A stretch of 32,893 nucleotides of DNA from Ignavibacteria bacterium (lineage in GTDB: Bacteria > Bacteroidota > Ignavibacteria > UBA10030), in assembly GCA_016873755.1 (NCBI GenBank), contig VGWB01000017.1, positions 1 through 32,893 on the forward strand. The letters run 5' to 3'. This document shows, in pieces, positions 1 through 8,372 of the stretch (position 1 is its first letter; each line of letters starts with the position of its first letter). Both the position numbers and the translations under genes were made by a program. The notes below the pieces were generated by a model. The model had not been told where the DNA came from, made no database searches, and saw only the letters and a program-made list of their open reading frames with translations.

Positions 1-13
1 CGTTATTCACGCA

Positions 14-44
14 ACAACCTAACACCCTTCTCTCGCAGTTTCAA
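14..44 (-). promoter_or_regulatory. Candidate promoter reading left, out of the window
   Basis: On the minus strand TTG (44-42) is followed after 20 bases by TAGGTT (21-16). This is the same TTG-N20-TAnnTT layout seen before other genes in the window. The predicted start of transcription is near base 8, so the gene it serves would lie left of the window. The element is short and could arise by chance. Confidence 0.4.
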
Positions 45-263
45 GCCAGATGCACGATGGAGGGCTCTCCGACGATCTAGCGGCCGGTTTCGAAAGCGGT
101 GAAGCGTCGCACATCGACGGAAGGACCGTCGATGAAAGAGCATAACGTTGACACTCGTTCGCCAGATGATCTCGTCGGACTCCTCGTCAGCAAGAGCCTG
201 AGCTGTGCGGGAACGGATCATATCAACTGCGACGAGAAGAAAGCTTAAGTCGGTAAGGGACGA
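45..263. other. Intergenic stretch, no credible gene
   Basis: Between the bshB1 stop and the left-edge promoter I see no convincing gene. A 72-codon minus-strand frame (221-3) is open but is rich in Arg, has no recognisable motif and overlaps the candidate promoter at 14-44, so I do not call it. No strong terminator hairpin for bshB1 was seen here. Confidence 0.5.
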
Positions 264-992
264 TCACCCCCTATTGAGGATGAGTTGGAAAATGTCGCCG
301 ATACCGATCGTTTGGTGTGTGAAAAATGATTCTCCGTACTTCACTCCGATGCGCATCCCATAGTACCGGCATTGGGTTTCGACCCTCTCGAGGAATTCCG
401 GGCTGCTGAGCTTCGTTTCGCGCTCGGCGCTGTTCGGATTGTAGAACTGCGATGCGTAGGAGCGGATTGCCTTCATTTTGATGTCGAATGTATCGCTGAT
501 GTCGACAATGAAGGAAGGGGAAAATTCATGCCACTGCATGAATTCGAAGAAGTGGTGCGGCCGGTGAGGCTGCTGGTCGACACCCTTGTGTTTTGTCCTG
601 ATCTTCTCCAGGCCGGCATAGAACCATGCCTCCCGGCACAACTGATGGGTGTGGACGTGATCCGGATGGCGCTCAACTGCATGGGGAATCAACAGGATCT
701 TCGGCCGGAGTTCTCGGATGAGCCTGATCATCTTCTTTGCATTCTCCGGGGTGATCTCGATGTTGCCATCCGGGATCATGAGGCTTCGCCGTATCGTGAC
801 ACCGAGAATCTTCGCCGCTTTCCCCGCCTCCTCTGCTCGGAGCTCCTTGGTCCCTCTTGTCCCCAGTTCTCCTTGTGTAACGTCCGCAAGAGCGACTTTG
901 TATCCCTGCTTCGCGAGCTTCGCTATGGTACCTCCACATGAAAGCTCCAGGTCATCCGGGTGCGAGCCGAAGGCCAGGACATCAATGGGCAT
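264..992 (-). CDS. bshB1: BshB1, bacillithiol N-acetylglucosaminyl-malate deacetylase
   Basis: This 242-residue LmbE/PIG-L family deacetylase removes the acetyl group from N-acetyl-glucosaminyl-malate, the second step of bacillithiol synthesis in the cytoplasm. The N-terminal zinc site HPDD (residues 11-14) and a second HPDH (109-112) are intact, and length and motif spacing fit BshB1. The start has a GAGGAG ribosome binding site a few bases upstream and a well-formed promoter (1052-1022), giving a short leader. It is transcribed away from the xseA operon. The partner enzyme BshA is encoded about 18 kb away in the same window; BshC, needed for the last step, is not here. Activity as a mycothiol-type or general sugar deacetylase is the main alternative, but the presence of bshA supports bacillithiol. 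Confidence 0.92.
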   Translation of the reverse strand: MPIDVLAFGSHPDDLELSCGGTIAKLAKQGYKVALADVTQGELGTRGTKELRAEEAGKAAKILGVTIRRSLMIPDGNIEITPENAKKMIRLIRELRPKILLIPHAVERHPDHVHTHQLCREAWFYAGLEKIRTKHKGVDQQPHRPHHFFEFMQWHEFSPSFIVDISDTFDIKMKAIRSYASQFYNPNSAERETKLSSPEFLERVETQCRYYGMRIGVKYGESFFTHQTIGIGDIFQLILNRG

Positions 993-1021
993 GTCTTCTC
1001 CTCAGATTCAGAAATGATGTG

Positions 1022-1052
1022 CAAATATACCAAAGACAGAACGGAAAGACAA
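1022..1052 (-). promoter_or_regulatory. Promoter of bshB1 (TTG-N20-TATATTTG)
   Basis: On the minus strand TTG (1052-1050) lies exactly 20 bases before TATATTTG (1029-1022), a perfect match to the Bacteroidota -7 element TAnnTTTG. Transcription should start near 1014, about 20 bases before the bshB1 start codon, leaving room for its GAGGAG ribosome binding site. Confidence 0.7.
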
Positions 1053-1093
1053 GGAGGAGGGGAATTGACGAAAGCGGCATCTCCACTCGGTTC

Positions 1094-1124
1094 CTGTCCC
1101 GGCGAGCGCCGCGCGCCGTGACAG
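1094..1124. repeat. GC-rich inverted repeat between bshB1 and xseA
   Basis: CTGTC (1094-1098) pairs with GACAG (1120-1124), and GGCG (1101-1104) pairs with CGCC (1114-1117) inside it. It sits between the two divergent promoters, so it is not placed as a terminator for either gene. It may be a protein-binding dyad or just local GC-rich symmetry. Confidence 0.35.
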
Positions 1125-1150
1125 TGAGGGATAGTGAAACTGCTTTCTGC

Positions 1151-1181
1151 GTGCGACAAACATCAATCTTTCCTATATTGG
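1151..1181 (+). promoter_or_regulatory. Weak candidate promoter for the xseA-ribE operon
   Basis: TATATTGG (1174-1181) matches TAnnTTTG at all but one position. At the expected distance of 20 bases upstream there is GTG instead of TTG (1151-1153). Transcription would start near 1188, about 20 bases before the chosen xseA start. It is the only promoter-like element found between bshB1 and xseA on this strand. Confidence 0.4.
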
Positions 1182-1208
1182 CTCACCAAGACCAAGCGGA
1201 CATTGCTC

Positions 1209-2399
1209 ATGCCAGAAGAACAAAAGGTCCTTTCCGTCTCAGAGATCACTCGCCAGATCAAGTTCTCGCTCGAGCGGCGATTCCCACGGGTATGGATCCA
1301 AGGGGAGATTTCCAACTTCAAGCGCCACACCTCCGGCCATCTATATTTTACGCTCAAGGATGAAGGAGCACAGATTTCCGCCGTGATGTGGCGAAGCCGC
1401 GCGGAAAGCCTTCTCTTTGCCGTGGAGGACGGGATGAAGGTGATCGCGCGGGGAGCGATCACCGTGTACCCACCGCGCGGCAACTATCAGATTGACGCGG
1501 ACCAGCTCACGCCGGTCGGCATTGGCGAGCTCCAGCTAGCATTCGAGCGCTTGAAGCAGAAGCTCGCGGCAGAAGGCCTCTTCAACCCGGAGCACAAGAA
1601 GCCGATTCCCGAGTACCCCGAGCGTATCGGAATCATCACATCGGAAACCGGAGCGGCTCTTCAGGACATTCGCAGCGTTCTCGCGAGGCGGTTCCCATCG
1701 CTGGAAGTCATTCTGCTTCCGGTCCGTGTGCAGGGAGCCGGAGCGGCGGAGGAAATTGCACAGGCTATTGAAGAGATGGACGCATACGGAAGAGTGGATG
1801 TGCTGATTGTAGGCCGCGGAGGAGGTTCATTGGAAGATCTCTGGGCATTCAATGAAGAGGTCGTCGCCAGAGCGATCTTCGCGTCACGAATTCCTATTAT
1901 CAGCGCTGTCGGACATGAAATCGATTTCAGCATAGCGGATTTCGTCGCCGACATGCGGGCTCCGACGCCGTCTGCTGCTGCAGAGCTCGTGGTTCGTGAT
2001 CGGCTCGAGCTCCTTGAAGTTATTAAGAACTATTGCTATACTATGTATGGATCTCTACGAGAGGAAATCGCCTCACGGCGTGAGCGGGTGCAGAGCCTCG
2101 TGGCAAGTTATTCGTTTAACAGACCCAAGGACCTCGTACGGGAGTCGGCGCAGCGGGTGGATGAGCTTGAACGCAATCTGACGACGAGATTTTCCCACCA
2201 TCTGCAACTTATTCACGAGCGACAACGAACCCTGCAACATCGGCTGGAAGCACTCAGCCCACGAGCCGTTTTGCGCCGTGGATATGCGCTTGTTCGGAAG
2301 CACGGTGTGTTGGTGGTCAGTGCACGAAGGCTCAGGGCAGGGGATGAGGCGTCGATTCAGTTCCACGACGGTGAGGTGTTAACGAAGGTGCAGAAATGA
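1209..2399 (+). CDS. xseA: Exonuclease VII large subunit XseA
   Basis: This 396-residue protein is the catalytic large subunit of exonuclease VII, which degrades single-stranded DNA into short oligonucleotides together with XseB. It shows an N-terminal OB-fold (about residues 5-105, with the conserved WIQGEISNF start), the catalytic core with GRGGGSLEDLWAFNEE from residue 202 and the nearby SAVGHEIDF segment, and a charged helical C-terminal part expected to form the long coiled coil that binds XseB. The start at 1209 is chosen because the family begins near its VLSVSEIT motif. An upstream ATG at 1134 would add 25 unconserved residues and overlap the candidate promoter. The stop overlaps the xseB start by 4 bases (ATGA), so the two subunits are likely translationally coupled. 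Confidence 0.95.
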   Translation: MPEEQKVLSVSEITRQIKFSLERRFPRVWIQGEISNFKRHTSGHLYFTLKDEGAQISAVMWRSRAESLLFAVEDGMKVIARGAITVYPPRGNYQIDADQLTPVGIGELQLAFERLKQKLAAEGLFNPEHKKPIPEYPERIGIITSETGAALQDIRSVLARRFPSLEVILLPVRVQGAGAAEEIAQAIEEMDAYGRVDVLIVGRGGGSLEDLWAFNEEVVARAIFASRIPIISAVGHEIDFSIADFVADMRAPTPSAAAELVVRDRLELLEVIKNYCYTMYGSLREEIASRRERVQSLVASYSFNRPKDLVRESAQRVDELERNLTTRFSHHLQLIHERQRTLQHRLEALSPRAVLRRGYALVRKHGVLVVSARRLRAGDEASIQFHDGEVLTKVQK

Positions 2400-2635
2400 G
2401 TTCGAAAAAAGGACAGAAACGCTCATTCGAGGATGCGCTGCGGCGCCTGGAGGTGATTGTCGAATCACTCGAACAAGGAAATGCGTCCCTCGATGATGCT
2501 GTGGCGCTGTATGAGGAGGGCATACAGCTTTCGAAAGAATGTGCCGAGAAGCTTAAGGCCACGGAGCTTCGGATAAAGAGGCTTTCGAAGAATGTGGCTG
2601 GCCAGTTTGAAGTGCGTGAATCAGAGGAAGAATGA
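2396..2635 (+). CDS. xseB: Exonuclease VII small subunit XseB
   Basis: This 79-residue acidic helical protein is the small subunit of exonuclease VII; several copies wrap the coiled coil of XseA. The typical FEDALRRLEVIVESLE opening (residues 10-25), the LDDAVALYEEG segment and the C-terminal helix with LKATELRIKRL are present, and the length is normal for the family. It overlaps xseA at its start and dxs at its stop, both by an ATGA junction, so the three genes share one message. Confidence 0.93.
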   Translation: MSSKKGQKRSFEDALRRLEVIVESLEQGNASLDDAVALYEEGIQLSKECAEKLKATELRIKRLSKNVAGQFEVRESEEE

Positions 2636-4572
2636 GCGAACCTCATTTTCGTTTTCTTGACTCGATAAACTACCCTGAAGATCTGCGCAGGTGTGAGGTG
2701 CAGGATCTCCGAAAGATTTGCGCCGAAGTGCGGGAGTTTCTCGTTGACTGTGTTTCAAAGACCGGTGGACATTTTGGTGCAGGCCTCGGGGCGGTCGAGC
2801 TTGCGGTCGCTCTCCATTACGTATTCGATACCCCGAAGGACAAGCTCATCTGGGATACGGGACACCAGGCATATCCACATAAGATCTTAACGGGGCGCAA
2901 AGATCGGATGCATACGATGCGCCAGCTGTACGGGCTGAGCGGTTTCTTGAAGCGAACTGAAAGCGAGTACGACGCGTTCGGCGCCGGTCACGCGAGCACT
3001 GCGATTTCGGCGTCGCTGGGGATTGCGACAGCCCGAGATTTCGCGGGACATGACTACAAAGTGGTTGCGATTGTCGGCGACGGCTCGTTGACGGGCGGGA
3101 TGGCCTACGAAGCCATGAACAATGCTGGCTTGCTGAAGAAAGACCTCATCGTGGTGCTGAACGACAACGGGATGGTCTCGCTCTCTTCTGTCAGGCCTTC
3201 ACTCTGGTCCTTCCACAACTACTTCAGTGAAGTTCTCACCCATCCCACGTACAACAAATTCAAGGCGAACGTCTGGGAGCTGACGGGCAAGCTGGACACC
3301 TTCGGCGATCGGCTCCGTTCTGTCGCGCAGAAATTCGAGAAGGGTGTCAAGGCGGTCGTCACGCCGGGGATGCTTTTCGAAGCCCTTGGGTTCCGCTATT
3401 TTGGACCGTTCAACGGCCACAACGTCATCAAGCTCGTTGAGATATTCAGACACGTACGGGATCTGAAGGGTCCAATACTCATTCACGTCCGGACGACAAA
3501 AGGCAAGGGGTATCCTCCCGCAGAAAAGGAGGCCACGCGGCTGCATGGCGTGACGCCCTTCGACAAGATCACCGGACTCACGCAGAAGAAGCCCGACGAA
3601 AAGCCGGCCTTGACAACGGTTTTTGGAAAGGCGCTCGTCGAGATCTGCCGACAGAATCCCCGTGTCGTTGGGATCACGGCGGCGATGCCGGATGGGACGG
3701 GTTTGAACATCCTGCAGGAAGAAATGCCCGAGCGATTCTTCGACGTAGGGATCGCCGAGCAACACGCTGTTACTTTTGCCGCGGGCCTGGCGACTGAAGG
3801 ATACATTCCCGTCGTCGCCGTCTATTCAACGTTCCTGCAGAGGGCATTCGATCAGGTCGTCCACGATTGTGCGATTCAGAACCTGCCTGTCGTGTTCGTC
3901 CTCGACCGGGGTGGACTCGTAGGAGCGGACGGTGCAACGCACCACGGTGCGCTGGACCTGGCTTACCTGCGCTGTATCCAGGGTATGGTGGTCATGGCTC
4001 CCAAAGACGAACAGGAATTACGCGATATGGTGTACACGGCCGTGCAGTACAGAAAGGGACCGATTGCTCTGCGCTATCCACGTGGAAGCGGCCTAGGCGT
4101 TCCGGTGCGTGAAGGATTCCGGGAGCTTGAGATCGGCAAGGCCGAAACGGTACGGAACGGCAAAGACATAGCGATCCTTGCGATCGGCAACATGGTGTCG
4201 AATGCGGTGGAGGCCGCAACGATCCTCGCGGAGCAAGGAATTGAGGCTGAGGTCGTGAACATGCGTTTCGTCAAGCCGATCGATGATGAAACCATCAGAT
4301 CTGTCGCGTTACGAATGGCGTGCCTCCTGACTGTGGAAGACAACGTTGTCCAGGGTGGATTTGGCTCTGCGGTTCTCGAGTCGTTGAACCGGCAGGGCTT
4401 CAACAACGTCGCTGCGAAGATCCATGGTCTTCCGGATCAGTTTGTGGACCACGGTACACCGAATGAGCTTCATCGCATGCTCAAGCTTGACCCCCGCGGG
4501 ATCGCAGAAGTTGCAGGAGAGCTTCTGGCCTCACGTAAGAACAAACCAGCCCTTGAGCTGATTTCCTCATAA
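2632..4572 (+). CDS. dxs: 1-deoxy-D-xylulose-5-phosphate synthase Dxs
   Basis: This 646-residue thiamine-diphosphate enzyme condenses pyruvate with glyceraldehyde 3-phosphate to form DXP, the entry step of the MEP isoprenoid pathway and a precursor for thiamine and pyridoxal. The thiamine-diphosphate motif runs from GDGS (149-152) to NDN (177-179). The conserved Glu in AEQHAVTFAAG is residue 376, and the DRGGLVGADGATHHG segment begins at 425. Length is normal (about 620-650). Its start overlaps the xseB stop (ATGA). Proximity of xseB and dxs is also known from proteobacteria, where ispA lies between them; here the ispA homologue is missing from the cluster. Confidence 0.96.
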   Translation: MSEPHFRFLDSINYPEDLRRCEVQDLRKICAEVREFLVDCVSKTGGHFGAGLGAVELAVALHYVFDTPKDKLIWDTGHQAYPHKILTGRKDRMHTMRQLYGLSGFLKRTESEYDAFGAGHASTAISASLGIATARDFAGHDYKVVAIVGDGSLTGGMAYEAMNNAGLLKKDLIVVLNDNGMVSLSSVRPSLWSFHNYFSEVLTHPTYNKFKANVWELTGKLDTFGDRLRSVAQKFEKGVKAVVTPGMLFEALGFRYFGPFNGHNVIKLVEIFRHVRDLKGPILIHVRTTKGKGYPPAEKEATRLHGVTPFDKITGLTQKKPDEKPALTTVFGKALVEICRQNPRVVGITAAMPDGTGLNILQEEMPERFFDVGIAEQHAVTFAAGLATEGYIPVVAVYSTFLQRAFDQVVHDCAIQNLPVVFVLDRGGLVGADGATHHGALDLAYLRCIQGMVVMAPKDEQELRDMVYTAVQYRKGPIALRYPRGSGLGVPVREGFRELEIGKAETVRNGKDIAILAIGNMVSNAVEAATILAEQGIEAEVVNMRFVKPIDDETIRSVALRMACLLTVEDNVVQGGFGSAVLESLNRQGFNNVAAKIHGLPDQFVDHGTPNELHRMLKLDPRGIAEVAGELLASRKNKPALELISS

Positions 4573-4588
4573 ACCACCCGGTCTCCAG

Positions 4589-5596
4589 ATGCAAAAAGCA
4601 CGTATCGCCGTCGTTGGCCTTGGTACAAGCGGACAAACCGTCCATCTTCCCATCCTCACCAAGTTCCCTGATACCGAGATCGTCGCGGTCTGCGACGTCG
4701 AGGGATCAAAGGCGGAGTTCGTCGCCAAGAAGTACGACATCCCCCGGTATTACACCGATCTCGACGAAATGCTCAAAGCTGAAGAAGACATTGTCGGTGT
4801 TGATATCTGCACATCGACGTTCACACACCGGGATGTGGCAATTGCCGCGTTGGAAGCGAAGAAGCACGTGCTCGTTGAGAAACCTCTCGCCCGTACGCAA
4901 AAGGAAGCAATCGAAATCCAAACTGCCGGGAAAAAGAACCAGCGTAAGATTATGGTCGGCATGAACAACAGGTTTCGACCGGATGCGATGATTCTGAAAA
5001 GCATGATCCAGGGAGGAGAGCTCGGAAAGATCTACTACGCGAAATCGGGCTGGTTGCGCAAGCTCAAAACGGCGAGCCCCTGGTTGACGAGAAAGGAGAA
5101 GTCGGGCGGCGGTGTGGTGCTTGACCTTGGCATCGTGATGTTTGACCTGGCGTTTTGGCTGATGGGGTACCCGGAGGCGAAGGAAGTCGTAGCGGCAAAT
5201 TACTCCCACAACACGCGGGGTGTCGAGGATTCTTCTGTCGTGTTTATCCGCATGAAGAGCGGTTCGTCGATTACGATCGAGTCGAGCTGGTCATTTGAAT
5301 CCGATCAAGATTTCTACTACTGCGACTGCTTCGGCACCGAAGGAAGTGGCTCCTTGAACCCGTTCAGAATCTTGAAGCGTATGCATGGAAATCTCGTAAA
5401 CGTCACGCCGGTATCTCACGAGACACCGCAAACCCTGTACTGGAAATCATATGAGACGGAATTGAAGCACTGGATCGGATCGCTGCGTGGTCTTCATCCG
5501 GTCATTTCCACAGCCGAGGAAGCGGTACATCGGATGAAGATCGTCGACGCGATCTATCAATCTGCCCAGAAAGGGAAGAGTATCGTGGTGAAATGA
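4589..5596 (+). CDS. Gfo/Idh/MocA-family oxidoreductase
   Basis: This 335-residue protein has an N-terminal NAD(P)-binding Rossmann fold with GLGTSG (residues 10-15), an acidic residue closing the second strand (VCD, 34-36) and the family hallmark EKPL (97-100), followed by the C-terminal alpha/beta domain used for substrate binding. Members oxidise or reduce sugars, inositols or related polyols; the substrate cannot be read from sequence. It follows dxs by 16 bases and overlaps the next reading frame, so it belongs to the operon, but no sugar-pathway genes accompany it. A role as a biliverdin-reductase-like or sugar dehydrogenase enzyme is possible; I assign only the family. Confidence 0.85.
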   Translation: MQKARIAVVGLGTSGQTVHLPILTKFPDTEIVAVCDVEGSKAEFVAKKYDIPRYYTDLDEMLKAEEDIVGVDICTSTFTHRDVAIAALEAKKHVLVEKPLARTQKEAIEIQTAGKKNQRKIMVGMNNRFRPDAMILKSMIQGGELGKIYYAKSGWLRKLKTASPWLTRKEKSGGGVVLDLGIVMFDLAFWLMGYPEAKEVVAANYSHNTRGVEDSSVVFIRMKSGSSITIESSWSFESDQDFYYCDCFGTEGSGSLNPFRILKRMHGNLVNVTPVSHETPQTLYWKSYETELKHWIGSLRGLHPVISTAEEAVHRMKIVDAIYQSAQKGKSIVVK

Positions 5597-5688
5597 TATC
5601 CAGAGGACAGCCTGCGGCCGCCTTGGAACCAGATTTCTTTCGAACCTTACATTTTCTATCCCACCCGCTTTTCACATCCCGCAACGGA

Positions 5689-6495
5689 ATGCGTCATCAT
5701 CGGCCCATCGTCGCCCTGCTCACAGACTTCGGCTCCGGCGAACACTATGTGGGCACAGTGAAGGCCGTGATGCTCTCGATCAACCCATCGCTGCAGATCG
5801 TCGATATCACGCATGACGTCGAGCCACAGAATGTGCGGCAGGCCTCGTACCTTCTCTGGGCATCGTATCGGTATTTTCCAGCTTGCACTATCTTCGCATG
5901 CGTGGTGGATCCCGGGGTCGGCAGCTCGCGGCGAATCCTCGGGGTTCAGACGAAACGCTACTCCTTCATCGCGCCGGACAACGGCCTGCTTGACCTCGTC
6001 TTGTCGACGGAGCCGGAGTCCCGTGCATACAAGATTGATGATGCGCGGGTTGGGAAGCGTTCGTTTTTCCTGGAGCGAATTTCATCCACGTTCCACGCCA
6101 GAGACATTTTTGCACCGGTTGCGGCCCATCTTTCCCGTGGTGTGAAACTCTCTTCAATAGGCAATCCCGCACACCTTGGACGGATCTCCCAAGTGTTCCT
6201 GAGTGCTGCGACGGCCGGGACGCGTGGCTCGATTCTCCATATCGATCGCTTCGGGAATATCATTACAAACATCGCTGGCGACGACGAGCAGTTCTTGTCG
6301 GAGAACGTGAAGGGTATCCTCATGGGAGGGAAGCGAGTATCACGATGGATCAGGAACTACGCTGAAGGCCCACCGAACACTCCGTGCATGATCATCGGTA
6401 GCAGTGGCCTTGTCGAAATCGTGGTGAAGAATGGAAATGCTGCACGCGCGATGGGCGTGAATGCCTCGACCCCGTTCCGCATTCTTGGCAAATGA
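5689..6495 (+). CDS. SAM hydroxide adenosyltransferase (DUF62 family)
   Basis: This 268-residue protein belongs to the DUF62/SAM hydroxide adenosyltransferase family, which splits S-adenosylmethionine into adenosine and methionine; relatives are the fluorinase and chlorinase. Family motifs are visible: LLTDFGSGEHYVG near the N-terminus, VVDPGVGSSRR, the APDNGLLDLV segment, and DRFGNIITNI in the C-terminal barrel. I start it at 5689, where the family homology begins. An in-frame ATG at 5593 overlaps the preceding stop as ATGA and would add 32 unconserved residues, so it cannot be excluded as a coupled start. Its stop overlaps the ribD start by 4 bases. Nothing nearby suggests halogenation, so the hydrolytic activity is the default expectation. 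Confidence 0.85.
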   Translation: MRHHRPIVALLTDFGSGEHYVGTVKAVMLSINPSLQIVDITHDVEPQNVRQASYLLWASYRYFPACTIFACVVDPGVGSSRRILGVQTKRYSFIAPDNGLLDLVLSTEPESRAYKIDDARVGKRSFFLERISSTFHARDIFAPVAAHLSRGVKLSSIGNPAHLGRISQVFLSAATAGTRGSILHIDRFGNIITNIAGDDEQFLSENVKGILMGGKRVSRWIRNYAEGPPNTPCMIIGSSGLVEIVVKNGNAARAMGVNASTPFRILGK

Positions 6496-7598
6496 AACGG
6501 CAAAACCTGGTTGACAGAGAGTACATGCAGCGCTGCTTCGAACTGGCGGCGCGCGGGAGGGCTCGGGTGAGCCCCAACCCCATGGTGGGGTGCGTGATCG
6601 TTCGGAACGGGAGAATAGTTGGAGAAGGATTTCACGAACGGTTTGGCGGTGCACATGCTGAAGCGAACGCGTTGCGGCAGGCGGGGGGAAGAGCGCGGGG
6701 CTCAACAGTGTACGTTAACCTGGAGCCATGCTCGCACTACGGAAAGACCCCACCGTGTGTGCATGCTTTGCTCAAGGCGGGAGTGAAACGTGTTGTCGCG
6801 TCGACGCGGGATCCAAATCCCGTGATATCCGGCAGGGGACTCGCTATGCTGCGGCGAGCGGGACTGAAAGTCAACGTCGGAGTTCTGGGATCAGAGGCAG
6901 AGAAACTCAATGAACATTTCTACGCTTTCATGCGAACCGGGATGCCGTTCGTGGGCATAAAGATCGCACAAACGCTTGACGGTTGCATCGCCGACGAGCG
7001 CGGGCGGTCAAAATGGATTACCTCAGAGGGCGCGAGGAGAGAAGCCCACCGGATGCGCGCAGAATATGACGCCGTCCTTGTCGGAACCGATACGATCATC
7101 AAGGATAACCCCAAACTGAGTGTCCGGAAGGTCACGGGGCGCAACCCGGTTCGCGTCGTTCTCGATCCGCAGCTTCGTTGCCCTGCCTGGTCGAACGTCT
7201 TCAATACGAAGTTGGCGCGCACAGTCATCATTGGTTCACAACAGGCGGTTCGAGTGATGCGGAAGAAGGTCACGGAGCTCGTGGAGCGGGACGTGCAAGT
7301 TCTGGGGGTAGAGGCAAAACCGGATTTCGACCTTCGGTCCGTTCTTCAAGCTCTCGGGGCGTTGGGGATTTCCTCGGTCCTCGTGGAGGGAGGGAGGACG
7401 ACGACGAGCGGTTTTCTCAAGGCGAGACTCGCTCGGAAGCTTCACTGCTTTGTTGCTCCCAAAATTTTCGGGGGTGGCCTGCATGCATTTGCGCTGAAAC
7501 CAGGGCTGACGCTCGCCAAATCAATTCTCGTGGAACCGGTTGCGATAAGAATCTGCGGCGACGATGTTCTGCTCGAAGGACCGATCCAGTATCGGTGA
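6492..7598 (+). CDS. ribD: RibD, bifunctional riboflavin deaminase/reductase
   Basis: This 368-residue protein carries out two consecutive steps of riboflavin synthesis: deamination of the diaminohydroxy-phosphoribosylaminopyrimidine and reduction of the ribose side chain with NADPH. The N-terminal cytidine-deaminase fold has its zinc site at HAE (residues 55-57), C80 and C89 (PCSHYGKTPPC). The C-terminal reductase half starts near KIAQTLDGCIAD and includes WITSEGARREAHRMRAEYD and the VLVEGG motif. Both domains are complete. The start overlaps the preceding stop (ATGA) and ribE follows after 52 bases. Confidence 0.95.
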   Translation: MKRQNLVDREYMQRCFELAARGRARVSPNPMVGCVIVRNGRIVGEGFHERFGGAHAEANALRQAGGRARGSTVYVNLEPCSHYGKTPPCVHALLKAGVKRVVASTRDPNPVISGRGLAMLRRAGLKVNVGVLGSEAEKLNEHFYAFMRTGMPFVGIKIAQTLDGCIADERGRSKWITSEGARREAHRMRAEYDAVLVGTDTIIKDNPKLSVRKVTGRNPVRVVLDPQLRCPAWSNVFNTKLARTVIIGSQQAVRVMRKKVTELVERDVQVLGVEAKPDFDLRSVLQALGALGISSVLVEGGRTTTSGFLKARLARKLHCFVAPKIFGGGLHAFALKPGLTLAKSILVEPVAIRICGDDVLLEGPIQYR

Positions 7599-7650
7599 CA
7601 TTCGTGATTGGCATCTCTGCTGTTTGTCGTGATCAAAATCTGGAGAGATC

Positions 7651-8247
7651 ATGTTTACGGGTCTTGTCGAAGAAGAAGGAACCGTAGAGAAGATTGAACG
7701 CAGGCGCGGAAGCGTCTTCTTCACGTTACGGGGAAAGAAGAAAGTCCGGAACCTGAAGATCAATGACAGTATCGCGGTCAATGGCACATGCCTCACCGTG
7801 ATACGAGCGGGGAGGATGTGGTTTCGGGTTCAGGCCGTTGAGGAGACCCTCTGCAAAACAAACCTCGGTGAGCTCCGCGAAGGGGACCGGGTGAATCTCG
7901 AGCGACCGCTTTCGCCGGGCGACCGGCTCGGCGGACATTTCGTTTTGGGACACGTAGATGGGATCGGCGTTGTTACCAGGATTCAGACCAGAAAGAGCAG
8001 CTGGATGTTCTGGTTCAGAGTCACCAGGAGGCTCGCTCGCTACTTGATTCCCGTCGGTTCCGTTGCGATCAACGGAGTGAGTCTCACGGTTGCATCTTTG
8101 CGTGGCAACGAGTTCGGGATCTCGATCATCCCGCATACGATGGAGGTGACGACGTTCGGGAGTCTAAATGTGGGCGACAGGGTGAATATCGAGTTCGACA
8201 TGCTTGGCAAGTACGTAGAGAGACTCCTGAAGGCCCGGAGACGTTAG
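7651..8247 (+). CDS. ribE: Riboflavin synthase RibE (alpha chain)
   Basis: This 198-residue enzyme converts two molecules of dimethylribityllumazine into riboflavin. It begins with the diagnostic MFTGLVEEEG and contains two lumazine-binding beta-barrel repeats: the first ends near ERPL, and the second starts at LGGHFVLGHVDG and includes VAINGVSLTV. The C-terminal helix for trimer formation is present but short, and the protein is slightly shorter than the usual 210. It is the last gene of the operon; a hairpin with a U tract follows about 80 bases downstream. The partner genes ribBA and ribH are not in the window, so the pathway is split. Confidence 0.94.
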   Translation: MFTGLVEEEGTVEKIERRRGSVFFTLRGKKKVRNLKINDSIAVNGTCLTVIRAGRMWFRVQAVEETLCKTNLGELREGDRVNLERPLSPGDRLGGHFVLGHVDGIGVVTRIQTRKSSWMFWFRVTRRLARYLIPVGSVAINGVSLTVASLRGNEFGISIIPHTMEVTTFGSLNVGDRVNIEFDMLGKYVERLLKARRR

Positions 8248-8290
8248 CAATCGGGGAGAAATGATCTCCTTTCGCCCGGCGCGATTCACC

Positions 8291-8321
8291 TTGCATTTCT
8301 GAATGGAGTTGTTTATATTTG
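8291..8321 (+). promoter_or_regulatory. Promoter of secG (TTG-N20-TATATTTG)
   Basis: TTG (8291-8293) is followed after exactly 20 bases by TATATTTG (8314-8321), a perfect TAnnTTTG match. Predicted initiation near 8327-8329 falls on the first bases of the hairpin at 8327-8348, so promoter and terminator overlap physically. Confidence 0.72.
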
Positions 8322-8326
8322 ATGTG

Positions 8327-8351
8327 AACCCCAATTGAAATTGGGGTTTTT
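8327..8351 (+). terminator. Hairpin plus U tract between ribE and secG
   Basis: AACCCCAA (8327-8334) pairs with TTGGGGTT (8341-8348), with two further A-T pairs in the apex, followed by a run of T to 8351. It is a plausible intrinsic terminator for the xseA-ribE operon. Because the secG promoter would initiate at its left arm, it could also be a 5' hairpin of the secG message. Confidence 0.75.
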
Positions 8352-8372
8352 ACATATGTTCAAGGAAGCGAT

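Noticed and set aside
372-941. Plus-strand frame of 189 codons opposite bshB1
   Set aside because: bshB1 has intact zinc motifs, promoter and ribosome binding site; the antisense frame has no motif.
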